Source: an uncultured Lachnospiraceae bacterium (GTDB taxonomy: Bacteria; Bacillota; Clostridia; Lachnospirales; Lachnospiraceae). From it: DNA of 47,612 nucleotides. The notes under the pieces are model-generated. The model had not been told where the DNA came from and ran no database searches. It saw only the letters and a list, made by a program, of their open reading frames with translations. Below, piece by piece: positions 31,179 through 40,715 of the stretch. The stretch covers positions 1 through 47,612 of the forward strand of contig CATOJY010000026.1 of NCBI GenBank assembly GCA_951800685.1, given 5' to 3'. Position 1 is the stretch's first letter, and every line of letters starts with the position of its first letter. The translations under genes were made by a program, and so were the position numbers.

Positions 31179-34100
31179 TTATAGCTTTCCGCAGAGATAG
31201 GCATAAGCATTTAAGATCGTGTTCGGCCGCTTCCCGGCAATGAAATAGTAATCCATCTGTAGCTCGCTTTGCGCATAGAGGTAAGTGCCATAGGCAGGCA
31301 GATCGCAGCAGATTACCGGACTGTCAGCAGCCAGAACGATGCCATATCCTTTTTCTGAGAGAAGAAAGGGCAAAGCGGCAGTCGTTTCTGCCAGCCCCTG
31401 GACGGAGTCTGTACATTGGTGCGTCAGGGAGCGGGATGCTGTGAGGTCAGAAAGGATTCTGCCGGATGGCTGGCCAGTGCAGGCGGCTTGGATGCTGTGT
31501 GAGATATACCGGGCAGTCTTGCGGATGTTCATACCCTTAGTCTCGCCGGCACCCATGGCGTAGATCGTCTCGTTTTTGGGCCAGTCAGGATAGAGCCAAA
31601 TTTTCATATGGCCGTCTGGGGAAGCTTCCAGCTGACGGCATTCTTTATTTCGTTCTGCAAAGAGAGGTTTCTTATCCCGCGTCATAAAGTGGATAGAGCC
31701 ATTTGCCTTATCGGTCTGTACAAGAAGTTCATCTGTCATCAGGTCTATTGTAGAGGAGGATTCCTTGTACATCCATGAGCGTTCTGTTCGGTGAACGGCG
31801 ATGGCAGGATGGAAACGGTCTATGATCTGCCCATTTTTTGCAAAAGTGACGCGCACAATGGCACTGCCTACGGGACTTAAACGCAGGACGCCGTAGCGGC
31901 TGTGAAGATAGAGCCCGTCTGCCTGTTTTGCACTCCAACGCACAGCTAAATCGATTTTACCGTGGCCTGCAGGGCGCAGGAGTTCCGTGGCGGGCATGTC
32001 GCCAAATTCCGGTTTAGCCGGATACCCCTTTTGTGTGCTAGTCTGGCGCATAGGAAGAGCATTTTGAGCGGATGACATAGTCATGTCGGGGCTGCTGGCG
32101 CTGCTTGACCGGGTTTTATGGTTTATGGGGAGCGTGTGTTCTACGGCAGGCTTTGGTGGTGTCGGTTTTGGTTCAGATGGCCGGTTTTGTACGATGGAAA
32201 TTTTCTTTTTCAAGGGCTTGCCAGAAGCAGGCGGTTTCGTTTCTGTTATGGCGGGTTTAGCCGTGACTCTTATGTTATCTGGAACAGTAGACTCAACTGT
32301 ATAGTGTGTATGCTCCGGAACAGGATCCGTGATCAGTCTGGTCAGACTTCCGGTGTGAAGTACACACAGTTCGTGCAGGGCGCGTGTTGCGGCCACGTAG
32401 AGTAGTTTTGCATGGCCGTCTTCTACAGGATAGTCTTCCTGTGTCGGATCTAAGATCAGTACGGCGTCAAATTCAAGCCCTTTGGTGTAGTCCACCGGCA
32501 GCACCATGACACCATTACCAAAGACGGCTTTTTCTGGATTACTCTCAATATGATCGAGGAATTGGGATAGGTCTTTGGCTGTTTTTGCGGCGGATGCAAG
32601 ATCACGGCAGATCACAGCGATGGTATCCCAACCCTTTTGCAGCCATTCCTGGCAGGTATCGGCGGCAGCTTTGACGAGAGACTTCCGATCTGGCAGATGT
32701 CTTGTCTGTACGGCATTGCCGTGACGGAGAATCGGTTCCACTGGGTAGACGAAGAAACGTCCATGCCGCAGAATATGGGTAGCGAAATTGGAGATTTCCA
32801 CCGTGTTGCGGTAACTTTTTTTCAGAAGGCCGAAGGTATCAGCAGGATCAGGCAGCAGCAGGCTGCGCAGAGCCTCCCAATCGTTTAGGCCATAGCCAAA
32901 GTGGATGTTCTGGGAGACATCGCCCATCACTGTATAGGTACAGCCACGAATGCAGAAGTTTAGGGCATAGTAGGCCATCATGCCGAAATCCTGTGCTTCA
33001 TCGATGACAATATGATGTGCTTCACTGATGACTTCTGTCTCCTTGACCCGCTTGTAGAGATAAGCCAATGCGGCCAGGTCGTAAACGTCAAAGGCGGTAT
33101 CCGGGATAGTGACCATAGCGCCGCTGGCATTCTGTTTTATCAGGAAATCATGGTAAAGCGCATAGATTGACTTTTTCCAGATCCTGGGACCGTAATGCTG
33201 CCGGTAGGCTTTGAGAATCGCTTTTTTCTCAGCATCTGTATATTTGATGCCTTTTCCCAGAAATTCTTCTTTGATCTTATTGCGCAGGCGCTCGTTTAAC
33301 ATGTTGATCTTACTCTGGATGGAGATGGCTGGATTCTGTTTCAGGTAGCGTTCGATAGCATCGCCTTCCAAAAGACAGACAAGGTTGCGGAGGTCTGTTT
33401 TCCCTTCGGTGGTGTCAAATACACCGAACTTGCCGTCACGGAGACCCTCTACGAACTGCTTTGGGTTCAGATAGACGGATTTACAGGAGATGGTGAGCTC
33501 CTCCAGTCTGCGGCAGTAGTTTTCTAACGCCCGGAACCAGGCGGCGCTGCCTTTTACGCTGTCTCCTTCTGGTTTACTCTGGTGCAGAGTGTCTGTTTCC
33601 AGCAGAGTATGTTTTGGCAGGGGGTTTGGAGCTTTTGCAACGGGTGCAGGGGTTTGTGTCTGCGTAGTACTGACTGCCGGTTGAGACCTTACATTTCTGA
33701 TTGTGTATTTCTCAGGATCCCAGTCTTCATACAGAAGCCTTACAAAAAGCTGCTCCATAGTCATCTGGCGCACGCCGTAGACGTCCAGATCTGGAAGGAC
33801 TCCTGTAATATAGTCTAGCAGGATGCGGTTGCTGCCTACGATATAGAAGTCGTCAGGACGGAAGCGTTCTGCGTAATTATAGAGAATGTAAGAAATCCGG
33901 TGCATGGCCACGGTGGTCTTGCCGGAACCTGCCACCCCTTGCACAATGATATTGTGGAAGGGGGATTTGCGGATGATCTCGTTCTGTTCTTTCTGGATCG
34001 TGGCAACGATTTCACTTAAGACGGCCTGTTTATTTTTGGCCAGATATTTGGTGAGAAGATCGTCATTGGCGATCACTTCACTGTCAAAATAGTCAAGCAG

Positions 34101-34601
34101 TTCTCCTGATTCAATTTCGTAGGTGCGTTTCAGCTGCAAATCGATGGCGATCTCTGCTTCACCGGGAGCTTTGTAAGTGCATTTACCAAGGCCGTTTTCA
34201 TAATAGGCGTTGGCTACAGGGGCACGCCAGTCGATGACGATCTGATGGGTGGAGTCTTTGGAGATACCGCCCTTGCCGATGTAAAGAGATTCTGTCTTGT
34301 CAAGAGACTCGTCATGAAAGATAATCCTGCCGAAGTAAGGTTTGCTCTGTGCCTTTTCATTCCGCAGAAGGGCACGCTTCATGTGGTCGTGCAGAGTCAC
34401 TGTGTTGTTTAAGATGGTGAGGACTTCTACGTCATTGTCGTGATAGTGGGCCAGCATTTCGTCTATATCCTCCTGCATCCTTGCAACTTCTTTTCCATAG
34501 TGGGAGAGGTTGTCTTTCACGACAGCAAGCGTCTTTAGCAGGTAGGTTTCTTCGGCCTGCCTTGAGGTGGACGAGGAAATTTGGTTTGGTTGTGTACTCA
34601 T
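31179..34601 (-). CDS. helD: HelD-like helicase fused to a GH31-type N-terminal domain
   Basis: A 1140-residue protein. Residues 1 to about 760 are a HelD/UvrD-like superfamily 1 helicase; HelD proteins free stalled RNA polymerase. Parts: N-terminal coiled coil (about 10-60), the VIDWRAPVANAYYE motif, Walker A GVAGSGKTT (about 222-230), a Thr/Pro/Gln-rich insert (about 295-345), Walker B VIDEAQDFG (about 535) and the C-terminal VAATRALHELCVL. A Pro/Lys/Ser linker (about 765-860) leads to about 275 residues resembling the galactose-mutarotase-like N-terminal domain of GH31: GAGETKGMNIRKTARY, PFLLSEKGYGIV, DYYFIAG and a final AYLCGKL. It stops where the GH31 barrel would begin. ATG at 34601 has AGGAGGT; the extension to 34748 is not preferred. 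Confidence 0.9.
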   Translation of the reverse strand: MSTQPNQISSSTSRQAEETYLLKTLAVVKDNLSHYGKEVARMQEDIDEMLAHYHDNDVEVLTILNNTVTLHDHMKRALLRNEKAQSKPYFGRIIFHDESLDKTESLYIGKGGISKDSTHQIVIDWRAPVANAYYENGLGKCTYKAPGEAEIAIDLQLKRTYEIESGELLDYFDSEVIANDDLLTKYLAKNKQAVLSEIVATIQKEQNEIIRKSPFHNIIVQGVAGSGKTTVAMHRISYILYNYAERFRPDDFYIVGSNRILLDYITGVLPDLDVYGVRQMTMEQLFVRLLYEDWDPEKYTIRNVRSQPAVSTTQTQTPAPVAKAPNPLPKHTLLETDTLHQSKPEGDSVKGSAAWFRALENYCRRLEELTISCKSVYLNPKQFVEGLRDGKFGVFDTTEGKTDLRNLVCLLEGDAIERYLKQNPAISIQSKINMLNERLRNKIKEEFLGKGIKYTDAEKKAILKAYRQHYGPRIWKKSIYALYHDFLIKQNASGAMVTIPDTAFDVYDLAALAYLYKRVKETEVISEAHHIVIDEAQDFGMMAYYALNFCIRGCTYTVMGDVSQNIHFGYGLNDWEALRSLLLPDPADTFGLLKKSYRNTVEISNFATHILRHGRFFVYPVEPILRHGNAVQTRHLPDRKSLVKAAADTCQEWLQKGWDTIAVICRDLASAAKTAKDLSQFLDHIESNPEKAVFGNGVMVLPVDYTKGLEFDAVLILDPTQEDYPVEDGHAKLLYVAATRALHELCVLHTGSLTRLITDPVPEHTHYTVESTVPDNIRVTAKPAITETKPPASGKPLKKKISIVQNRPSEPKPTPPKPAVEHTLPINHKTRSSSASSPDMTMSSAQNALPMRQTSTQKGYPAKPEFGDMPATELLRPAGHGKIDLAVRWSAKQADGLYLHSRYGVLRLSPVGSAIVRVTFAKNGQIIDRFHPAIAVHRTERSWMYKESSSTIDLMTDELLVQTDKANGSIHFMTRDKKPLFAERNKECRQLEASPDGHMKIWLYPDWPKNETIYAMGAGETKGMNIRKTARYISHSIQAACTGQPSGRILSDLTASRSLTHQCTDSVQGLAETTAALPFLLSEKGYGIVLAADSPVICCDLPAYGTYLYAQSELQMDYYFIAGKRPNTILNAYAYLCGKL

Positions 34602-35277
34602 GTGGGACCTCCTGTGTTGTGATACCATGGTATAGTTGTTGTATATGCAGTTATTGTAAGGAAAAAAAGAAAATATTACTAGACTTTTATTTTTTGATAT
34701 GTTATAGTGGACATTAGAGTATCGCTTAAAAATAATATTTGATTTCAAACATAAATCTATACGTTTTGTCGAACTTCATTCTGTATTCTCCAAATACCGG
34801 AATGTTTTATAATTATTTTTTGTCTAAAGCAGGTCTTTCTGTTATGCGCTGCCTTTTCAAAGGAGCTGATCAACAACGTACCCCCCGAACAAAAATATTT
34901 TTTACTTTGGTCTTTGAGCTGCGTTTTTTATTGTAGCACAAACACAGGAGTGGAACAACAAAGCAGCAGCTTGAAGAGGAACGTCTAATGTTTCTGATCG
35001 GGATATTGCCCATCAGGGGAGTGAAATCCCTGTTTGGGTGATTGGAACCAGGAAATATTCCATTTACAATAGATTCATGGGATACAAAAGCGAGTGACTA
35101 TATGTGTATTTAGAGACAGAGTGCTTGAGCTTATCATGACAATTATGTGGCAGAAGCCTTCCGCTGGGGTCTGGAGCTTGCCTGTGAAGAAGAGGGAGGT
35201 ATCTATGGCTACAAGGACAGAGTGTCGGATGCTTTGGCATGCGTGGAAGAGACTGTGAAAAGGAGAGGGATGTGTGA
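34602..35277. other. Long intergenic region with coding-like scraps
   Basis: From 34602 to about 34940 it is AT-rich and should hold the minus-strand promoter of the helicase fusion (a TTACAA/TATACC pair is possible but weak). From about 34945 coding-like fragments appear on the plus strand: one around 34990-35094 with VWVIGTRKYSIYNRF, and one open from 35129 to 35311 with YVAEAFRWGLELACEEEGG and YGYKDRVSDALACVEETVK. Each is cut by stops, which suggests decayed genes. I do not recognise them. Confidence 0.35.
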
Positions 35278-36408
35278 ATGGCATCGATCAGACTTAGAAT
35301 TTATGATTTGAGAAAAGCGAGGCAGATGAGTCAGAAAGAGCTGGCGGATGGGGTTGGCGTTTCCGTACAGACAGTCAGTAAATGGGAGAACAATGTCTGT
35401 ATGCCGGATATTGCGCTGCTGCCGGATATCGCGAAGTTTTTCCAAGTGACGGTGGATACGCTTCTGGGACTTACGCCGCTGGCGGGGGAGGAGTATATAC
35501 CGATCCGGAGCGGGGAGAGGGATTACTGGGAGGACAGACTGGACTATCTGAAAGCCAGCAGACGAACGATGTGGAATGCGGATTACTTAAGGTTTCTGGT
35601 TGAGCAGGTGTGGAAGATCGATAGACCGGTGGACGTGCTGGACTGCGGTTGTGGGTTTGGATATATGGGGAAAATGCTATGTCCCCTTCTGCCAGAAGGA
35701 AGTACTTATACGGGCATTGATTTCAGTGCCAATCTTGTGCAGGAGGCGAAGAAACTATTAGGGGGAGAGCGTTGGCAGACTGAGATTATCTGTGACGACT
35801 TTCTGTCTCATGGATTTCGGAAGCACTATGATATGACGCTTAGTCAATGTGCCATGCGGCATGTGAATGATCCGCGGGCTTTCTTGCAGAGGATGATCAT
35901 GCAGACGAAGCCGGGTGGTTTGGTGGTGGCAATCGATGTGAACCGGGAATTGGAGAGTGACGGTCTGTATATAGAGGGTCTTGCATATACGCAGTTGTGT
36001 GACCGTATGGGATTTCGCAAGATGTGGGAGAAAGAGCGGCAGTGCCAGGGCAGGGATTACGCCATCGGAATGCGGCTTCCGTTGATGATGCGGGAGGAGG
36101 GGCTTGTAGATGTGGATGTGCGGATGAATGACAGAGTGTCGTTGATCTGTCCAGAGCGGGAGGACTGCAATGAAATGCTGGAATGTCTGCTGGAGGAAAA
36201 AGACTGGAAGGAGAGGATCAGTGGGGAGGAAGAGGAAGAGATTGTGCACAGATTCTTAAACCACGGTTTGGACAGGAAGGAGGCGGAGAGCTATTGCCGC
36301 AGGCAGAGGAAGATACAAGGATATGTGAAAGAGAACAGGGCAGATTTAAAATGTCTGCATTATCGTGGTTTGATGGTGAGCTTTGGGTGGAAAAAAGATA
36401 AGGTGTGA
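35278..36408 (+). CDS. XRE helix-turn-helix fused to a SAM-dependent methyltransferase
   Basis: A 376-residue fusion. Residues 1-65 are an HTH_3 domain (MSQKELADGVGVSVQTVSKWENNVCMPDI), ending LLGLTPL. Residues about 115-230 are a class I methyltransferase with motif I VLDCGCGFGYMGKML, YTGIDFSANLV, and CAMRHVNDPRAFLQRMIMQTKPGGLVVAIDV. A C-terminal helical part (about 240-376) has WKERISGEEEEEIVHRFL. The substrate is unknown; a protein joining DNA binding to methylation of a small molecule could sense or modify its own inducer. GGAGAGGG lies about 8 bases before the ATG. An upstream decayed fragment overlaps its start. Confidence 0.88.
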   Translation: MASIRLRIYDLRKARQMSQKELADGVGVSVQTVSKWENNVCMPDIALLPDIAKFFQVTVDTLLGLTPLAGEEYIPIRSGERDYWEDRLDYLKASRRTMWNADYLRFLVEQVWKIDRPVDVLDCGCGFGYMGKMLCPLLPEGSTYTGIDFSANLVQEAKKLLGGERWQTEIICDDFLSHGFRKHYDMTLSQCAMRHVNDPRAFLQRMIMQTKPGGLVVAIDVNRELESDGLYIEGLAYTQLCDRMGFRKMWEKERQCQGRDYAIGMRLPLMMREEGLVDVDVRMNDRVSLICPEREDCNEMLECLLEEKDWKERISGEEEEEIVHRFLNHGLDRKEAESYCRRQRKIQGYVKENRADLKCLHYRGLMVSFGWKKDKV

Positions 36409-36427
36409 ACCGGAGGCAGAAAGCACA

Positions 36428-36457
36428 TTACACGATGCAGGAGATTTATGGTATTAT
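36428..36457 (+). promoter_or_regulatory. Promoter candidate for mtaD
   Basis: TTACAC (36428-36433), 18-bp spacer, TATTAT (36452-36457), about 87 bp before the ATG. Confidence 0.4.
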
Positions 36458-36543
36458 AGAGGGAAAAGATTAAGGAAAGAAGAGGCTGACAGGTCACAAA
36501 GTGCAGCATACGTAAATTTGATATTAATAAGGAGGAAAAGAAC

Positions 36544-37836
36544 ATGGGAATTGTGATCAAAAATGCACTGGCAATCTTGCCGGAAGGAGCAGAGGATGTG
36601 GTACGGGAGACAAGTATTTACATCGAACAGGACAGGATTACAGGAATCGGACAGGCACCGGAAGGATTCTGTGAGGAGAAAGTGATCGACGGGGTAAACA
36701 AGCTGGTGATCCCTGGGTTAGTCAACTGCCATACACATTCTTACATGGCTTTTATGCGGAATGTGGCGGATGATGTGTCTTTTATGGATTGGCTGTTTGG
36801 AAAAATCGATCCGATCGAGCAGCAGATGACGGACGAAGATACATACTGGGGAGCGAACCTGGCAATCATCGAGATGATGAAGAGCGGGACGACCTGCTTT
36901 AACGATATGCAGATGAATATCCATCAGACCACGCGTGCGGTTAAGGAGTCAGGAATGCGTGCAGTGATCAGCCGTGGACTAGTGGGCAGTGGTAATGATG
37001 AGGGGGGACAGATGCGGCTGCGGCAGGCTTATGAGGAGCGGGATGCAGCGAAGGACTGTGATAGACTGTCGTTTGTGTTGGGGCCTCACGCGCCTTATAC
37101 CTGTGATGAAGCCTATCTTAAGATTGTGGCAAAAGAGGCGAAGAAGAATGGAATGGGAATCCATATCCATCTGTCGGAGAGTGAGAGCGAGATCGGCCAG
37201 ATCAAGGAGAAATATGGATGCAGTCCGATTGCGCTGGCGGACAGGTGCGGATTGTTCGATGTGCCAGCCATTGCGGCTCACTGTGTACAAATCGATGAGG
37301 CTGATATGGATATCCTGAAAGCGAAGAATGTCAGTGTAGTGACCAACCCGGCAAGTAATATGAAGCTGGGCAACGGCTTTGCGCCTGTGGCGGGAATGCT
37401 TGAGAAGGGAATCAATCTATGTCTCGGTACGGACGGTGCAGCCAGCAATAACTGTCTGAACATGTTCCACGAATTGAGTCTGCTTACGCTGATCCATAAG
37501 GGGACAGGCAGGACGCCGCAGTGTGTGAGCGCCAGGGAAGGGTTCCGTATTGCCACACTGAATGGGGCCAGGGCGCTTGGCATGGAGCAGGAGATCGGCA
37601 GCATTGAGGTGGGCAAGAAGGCGGATCTGGCAATCCTTGACCTGAATACTCCATCCCTGACACCTAGGAATAACCTGATCGCAGGACTGGCTTATTCGGC
37701 AAATGGGTCGGAGGTGGATACGGTCATCATTGATGGCAAAATCACCATGGAGAACCGGAAGCTGCTGACGATCGATGAGCAGCTGGTATACCAGAAGATC
37801 CAGGAGATCGTCGCACGCATGGGAATCAACAGTTAA
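36544..37836 (+). CDS. mtaD: 5-methylthioadenosine/S-adenosylhomocysteine deaminase
   Basis: Zinc amidohydrolase that deaminates MTA and SAH to the inosyl forms, part of SAM by-product recycling. It is 430 residues, the normal length. Metal ligands and motifs are NCHTHSYM (His63, His65), GIHIHLSE (near 205-212), AAHC (about 240) and GTDGAASNN (about 295-303), with the typical GSIEVGKKADLAILDL toward the C-terminus. Closely related cytosine/chlorohydrolase-type deaminases share these motifs, so the substrate call is by overall resemblance. A clear AAGGAGG precedes the ATG. It lies after a methyltransferase gene, which is consistent with SAH removal but not proof of a link. Confidence 0.9.
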   Translation: MGIVIKNALAILPEGAEDVVRETSIYIEQDRITGIGQAPEGFCEEKVIDGVNKLVIPGLVNCHTHSYMAFMRNVADDVSFMDWLFGKIDPIEQQMTDEDTYWGANLAIIEMMKSGTTCFNDMQMNIHQTTRAVKESGMRAVISRGLVGSGNDEGGQMRLRQAYEERDAAKDCDRLSFVLGPHAPYTCDEAYLKIVAKEAKKNGMGIHIHLSESESEIGQIKEKYGCSPIALADRCGLFDVPAIAAHCVQIDEADMDILKAKNVSVVTNPASNMKLGNGFAPVAGMLEKGINLCLGTDGAASNNCLNMFHELSLLTLIHKGTGRTPQCVSAREGFRIATLNGARALGMEQEIGSIEVGKKADLAILDLNTPSLTPRNNLIAGLAYSANGSEVDTVIIDGKITMENRKLLTIDEQLVYQKIQEIVARMGINS

Positions 37837-37953
37837 GACGTTAAGACAGGGCGTGGAATAGCTCCTGGAAACAGTTGGCTGTATGCAGCGTGCAGGAAAG
37901 ATGGCTGAATGGTATATGCAGCCAGATAGGATGGAAAAGAAGACAGATAAGGG

Positions 37954-37999
37954 TGCGCTTTGCGTGTGGCAATAAAAGCTGCGTGCGAAGCGCATTTTT
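37954..37999 (+). terminator. Terminator after mtaD
   Basis: TGCGCTTTGC (37954-37963) pairs with GCGAAGCGCA (37985-37994, one wobble), then TTTTT. Confidence 0.75.
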
Positions 38000-38072
38000 A
38001 CTAGAAACTGCCTGGCCGTAGATGTAAAAGTATGGGATGCAAAAGCGCCATGAGCGGAATCGAAATCAAACG

Positions 38073-38101
38073 TTGTTTTTTTGGGAAAGAAATGATATAC
38101 T
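38073..38101 (+). promoter_or_regulatory. Promoter for the ROK gene
   Basis: TTGTTT (38073-38078), 17-bp spacer, TATACT (38096-38101) with a TG extension at 38093-38094; 34 bp before the ATG. Confidence 0.6.
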
Positions 38102-38135
38102 TATGAAAATACTTTAATAAAGTTTGGATGGCTAA

Positions 38136-39260
38136 ATGGACAAAAAAATAACGAATATCGAAGTAAAAAAGAAAAACAGAAATAAGGTTTTCCGTTATAT
38201 CTGTAGCCAGGGAACGGTTTCGAATCCGGATATTGCATACAATCTGAAATTGAGCCTGCCTACAGCTACACAGATCACGAAAGAACTGATCGGGAAAGGG
38301 CTGGTAGAAGAGCAAGGAGAACTGGAGTCTACTGGAGGGCGGAGAGCGAAGGCGCTGACAGCAGTTGTGAATGTGAGAATGGCCGTTGGTTTAGATATCA
38401 CAAAGAATCATATCACCTTGATCTTGACTAATCTTGTAGGGGAAATACTGCGCTATGAGCGCATCAGTCAGCCATACAGTGCAGAAGACACCTATTACCA
38501 GAAGGTCAATGAGATACTGGAGGCTTTTTTGGAGGAGGCTGATGTGGATGTAAGTAAGATTCTTGGGATTGGGATCTCTTTTCCTGGTATTATCGACCTA
38601 AGCCGGAAGATGATCCCTTATTCCCATGTGCTGGAAGTGGAAGAAATATCGTTGGACAGGCTGGGGAAATTCTTTCAGTACCCTTGTTTCTTCTTGAATG
38701 ATGCCAATGCAGGCGCATTTGCGGAAGGCTTCTGTGGGGAAAAACGGGAACGGTTCTTCTACTTATCTTTGAGCAACACGGTGGGAGGTGCAGTCTATAG
38801 CAGGAATGAACTGGTGCAGGGCAGTCATTTCCGATGTGGGGAGGTGGGCCATATGACCATTGTTATGAATGGCAGGCGCTGCTACTGTGGCAAGGAGGGC
38901 TGTCTGGATGCGTATTGTGCTGCAGGCCGCCTGGCAGATTTAGCTGATGGGAAATTGGAACGGTTTTTTGAATTGCTGGATCAAGAGGAAGAAGAAGCGG
39001 TCAGTATATGGAGTGCATATACAGATTATCTGGCGGTAGCGGTGAACAATATTCATATGATCCTGGATTGTGACGTCGTCTTGGGTGGATATGTAGGCAA
39101 CTATATGGGCACGCATCTGCAGGATGTGTGGGAGAAGGCATCTGCAAGGAATACTTTTGAGGAAAGAGAGTCTTATGTGAGCGTCTGCCACTATAAAGTT
39201 GCGTCGGCGGCGCTGGGGGCAGCGCTGAAAGTGATTGAAGATTTCATCAGCCAGATCTGA
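38136..39260 (+). CDS. ROK-family transcriptional regulator
   Basis: A 374-residue NagC/XylR-type protein. Residues 1-75 form a winged helix (SNPDIAYNLKLSLPTATQITKELIGKGLV), and the rest is an ASKHA sugar-kinase-like fold: GLDITKNHITLILTNLVG, the ILGIGISFPGIID segment (about 147-159) and the ROK zinc motif CYCGKEGCLDAYCAAGRL (about 249-266). Usually a repressor relieved by a sugar or sugar phosphate. It is followed by its own terminator and by a polyol-type dehydrogenase with a separate promoter, near which a GTCG/CGAC palindrome lies (39339-39350), a natural target. Ligand cannot be read. Confidence 0.9.
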   Translation: MDKKITNIEVKKKNRNKVFRYICSQGTVSNPDIAYNLKLSLPTATQITKELIGKGLVEEQGELESTGGRRAKALTAVVNVRMAVGLDITKNHITLILTNLVGEILRYERISQPYSAEDTYYQKVNEILEAFLEEADVDVSKILGIGISFPGIIDLSRKMIPYSHVLEVEEISLDRLGKFFQYPCFFLNDANAGAFAEGFCGEKRERFFYLSLSNTVGGAVYSRNELVQGSHFRCGEVGHMTIVMNGRRCYCGKEGCLDAYCAAGRLADLADGKLERFFELLDQEEEEAVSIWSAYTDYLAVAVNNIHMILDCDVVLGGYVGNYMGTHLQDVWEKASARNTFEERESYVSVCHYKVASAALGAALKVIEDFISQI

Positions 39261-39273
39261 GTTTATGTTTAGA

Positions 39274-39307
39274 AAAGAAGTTTCAAAGATGAGACTTCTT
39301 TTTTTGT
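39274..39307 (+). terminator. Terminator after the ROK gene
   Basis: AAAGAAGTTTC (39274-39284) pairs with GAGACTTCTTT (39291-39301, one wobble), followed by a T-run. Confidence 0.85.
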
Positions 39308-39338
39308 GTAGTTTATCCAAAAGGGAAAACGTAATTTT

Positions 39339-39350
39339 GTCGATAACGAC
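39339..39350. promoter_or_regulatory. Palindromic operator candidate
   Basis: GTCGATAACGAC (GTCG-N4-CGAC) lies 28 bp upstream of the dehydrogenase -35 element, a plausible site for the neighbouring ROK regulator. Confidence 0.4.
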
Positions 39351-39377
39351 GATAATGGAATATTCCAGTAAAACGGG

Positions 39378-39406
39378 TTGACAAGGACAGTATAGAGTCA
39401 TAAAAT
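39378..39406 (+). promoter_or_regulatory. Sigma-A promoter for the dehydrogenase gene
   Basis: TTGACA (39378-39383), 17-bp spacer, TAAAAT (39401-39406), 76 bp before the ATG. Confidence 0.8.
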
Positions 39407-39481
39407 CAATAACATAATAAAATAAATTAATAAAGTATACAATAAATAAAAACAAAGTCTCAATGTAAGGAGGAAAGTACC

Positions 39482-40531
39482 ATGGAAGGGAAAATGAAAA
39501 CGGCAGTCATGCTGGGAATTGGCAAAATGGGTTTTGAGGAAAGGGAGATCCCGAAGGTAAAGGACAACGAGGTGCTTGTCAAGCTGGAGTATGTGGGCAT
39601 TTGTGGCAGTGACCTGCACTACTATGAGAGTGGCGCGATCGGAGATTATGTTGTGGAGCCGCCTTTTGTACTCGGACATGAACCGGGAGGAACGGTCGTG
39701 GAAGTTGGCAGGGATGTAAAGCATTTGAAAGTAGGCGACAGAGTAGCGCTGGAACCAGGAAAGACTTGCGGACACTGTGAGTTCTGTAGGACAGGACGTT
39801 ATAATCTGTGCCCGGATGTTGTCTTCTTCGCAACGCCTCCGGTGGATGGTGTATTTCAGGAATATGTGGCCCATGAGGCAGATCTGTGTTTTAAACTGCC
39901 GGACAATGTGAGTACGTTAGAAGGTGCGCTGATCGAGCCGTTGGCGGTAGGATTCCATGCAGCGATGCAGGGCGGTGCAAGAGCGGGACAGACGGCAGTG
40001 GTCACAGGTGCGGGCTGCATCGGTCTTGTGACTATGATGGCGTTAAAGGCTATGGGAGTTTCTAAGGTATATATGGTGGACATCATGGAGAAACGTCTGC
40101 AGAAAGCGTTGGAACTTGGCGCTGACGGAGTCATCAATGGCAGCCAGACGGACGTTGTGGAAGAGGTTAAGAAACTGACGTCCGGCAAAGGATGTGATCT
40201 TGCAGTGGAGACTGCAGGTACCCAGGTGACAACAGTGCAGACGATCCACATGACGAAGAAAGGTGCGACGGTTGTATTGGTAGGATATAGCAAGAGCGGT
40301 GAGATGACACTGCCTATGAGTCTTGCATTGGATAAGGAACTTACCTTTAAGACGGTATTCCGTTATCGTCATATCTATCCGATGGCGATCGAGGCAGTCG
40401 CAGCGGGGAAAGTAAACCTGAAAGGGATTGTGACAGATATCTTTGGTCTTGATGAGGTGCAGAAGGCGATGGATTATAGCGTGAACAACAAGGCTGATAT
40501 TGTGAAGGCGGTCATCCGGATCGCAGAGTGA
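39482..40531 (+). CDS. Zinc-dependent medium-chain dehydrogenase, sorbitol/xylitol type
   Basis: NAD-dependent polyol dehydrogenase of 349 residues. Catalytic zinc ligands: Cys in [13 protein letters not shown] (about 41), His-Glu in LGHEPGGTV (about 66-67). The structural-zinc loop has Cys at [18 protein letters not shown] (about 98-115). The nucleotide-binding motif is GAGCIGLVT (about 175-183) with VDIMEKRL after it. [10 protein letters not shown] is typical of sorbitol and xylitol dehydrogenases, but related threonine and alcohol dehydrogenases share most motifs. AGGAGG precedes the ATG. It has its own promoter and terminator and probably answers to the adjacent ROK regulator. Confidence 0.88.
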   Translation: MEGKMKTAVMLGIGKMGFEEREIPKVKDNEVLVKLEYVGICGSDLHYYESGAIGDYVVEPPFVLGHEPGGTVVEVGRDVKHLKVGDRVALEPGKTCGHCEFCRTGRYNLCPDVVFFATPPVDGVFQEYVAHEADLCFKLPDNVSTLEGALIEPLAVGFHAAMQGGARAGQTAVVTGAGCIGLVTMMALKAMGVSKVYMVDIMEKRLQKALELGADGVINGSQTDVVEEVKKLTSGKGCDLAVETAGTQVTTVQTIHMTKKGATVVLVGYSKSGEMTLPMSLALDKELTFKTVFRYRHIYPMAIEAVAAGKVNLKGIVTDIFGLDEVQKAMDYSVNNKADIVKAVIRIAE

Positions 40532-40584
40532 GTTTTCACTTGCACTTCCTGTGATTTTTTGTATAATAAGATATAGGTAAAGAG

Positions 40585-40610
40585 AGCACCTACAGTGTAG
40601 GTGCTTTTTT
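40585..40610 (+). terminator. Terminator after the dehydrogenase gene
   Basis: AGCACCTAC (40585-40593) and GTAGGTGCT (40597-40605), loop AGT, then TTTTTT. Confidence 0.93.
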
Positions 40611-40715
40611 AGGGTATAGGAAAGCGTTTGGTTTATCCGAGTTCGCAAAGAGAATCTCCTAAACGCGCTTTGTTCGTAAGAGGATCGGTATGCGGAACAG
40701 GAATGGAGGACTACC

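Noticed and set aside
34739..34936. 65-residue frame upstream of the helicase gene
   Set aside because: AT-rich, no ribosome site, and no protein-like pattern.
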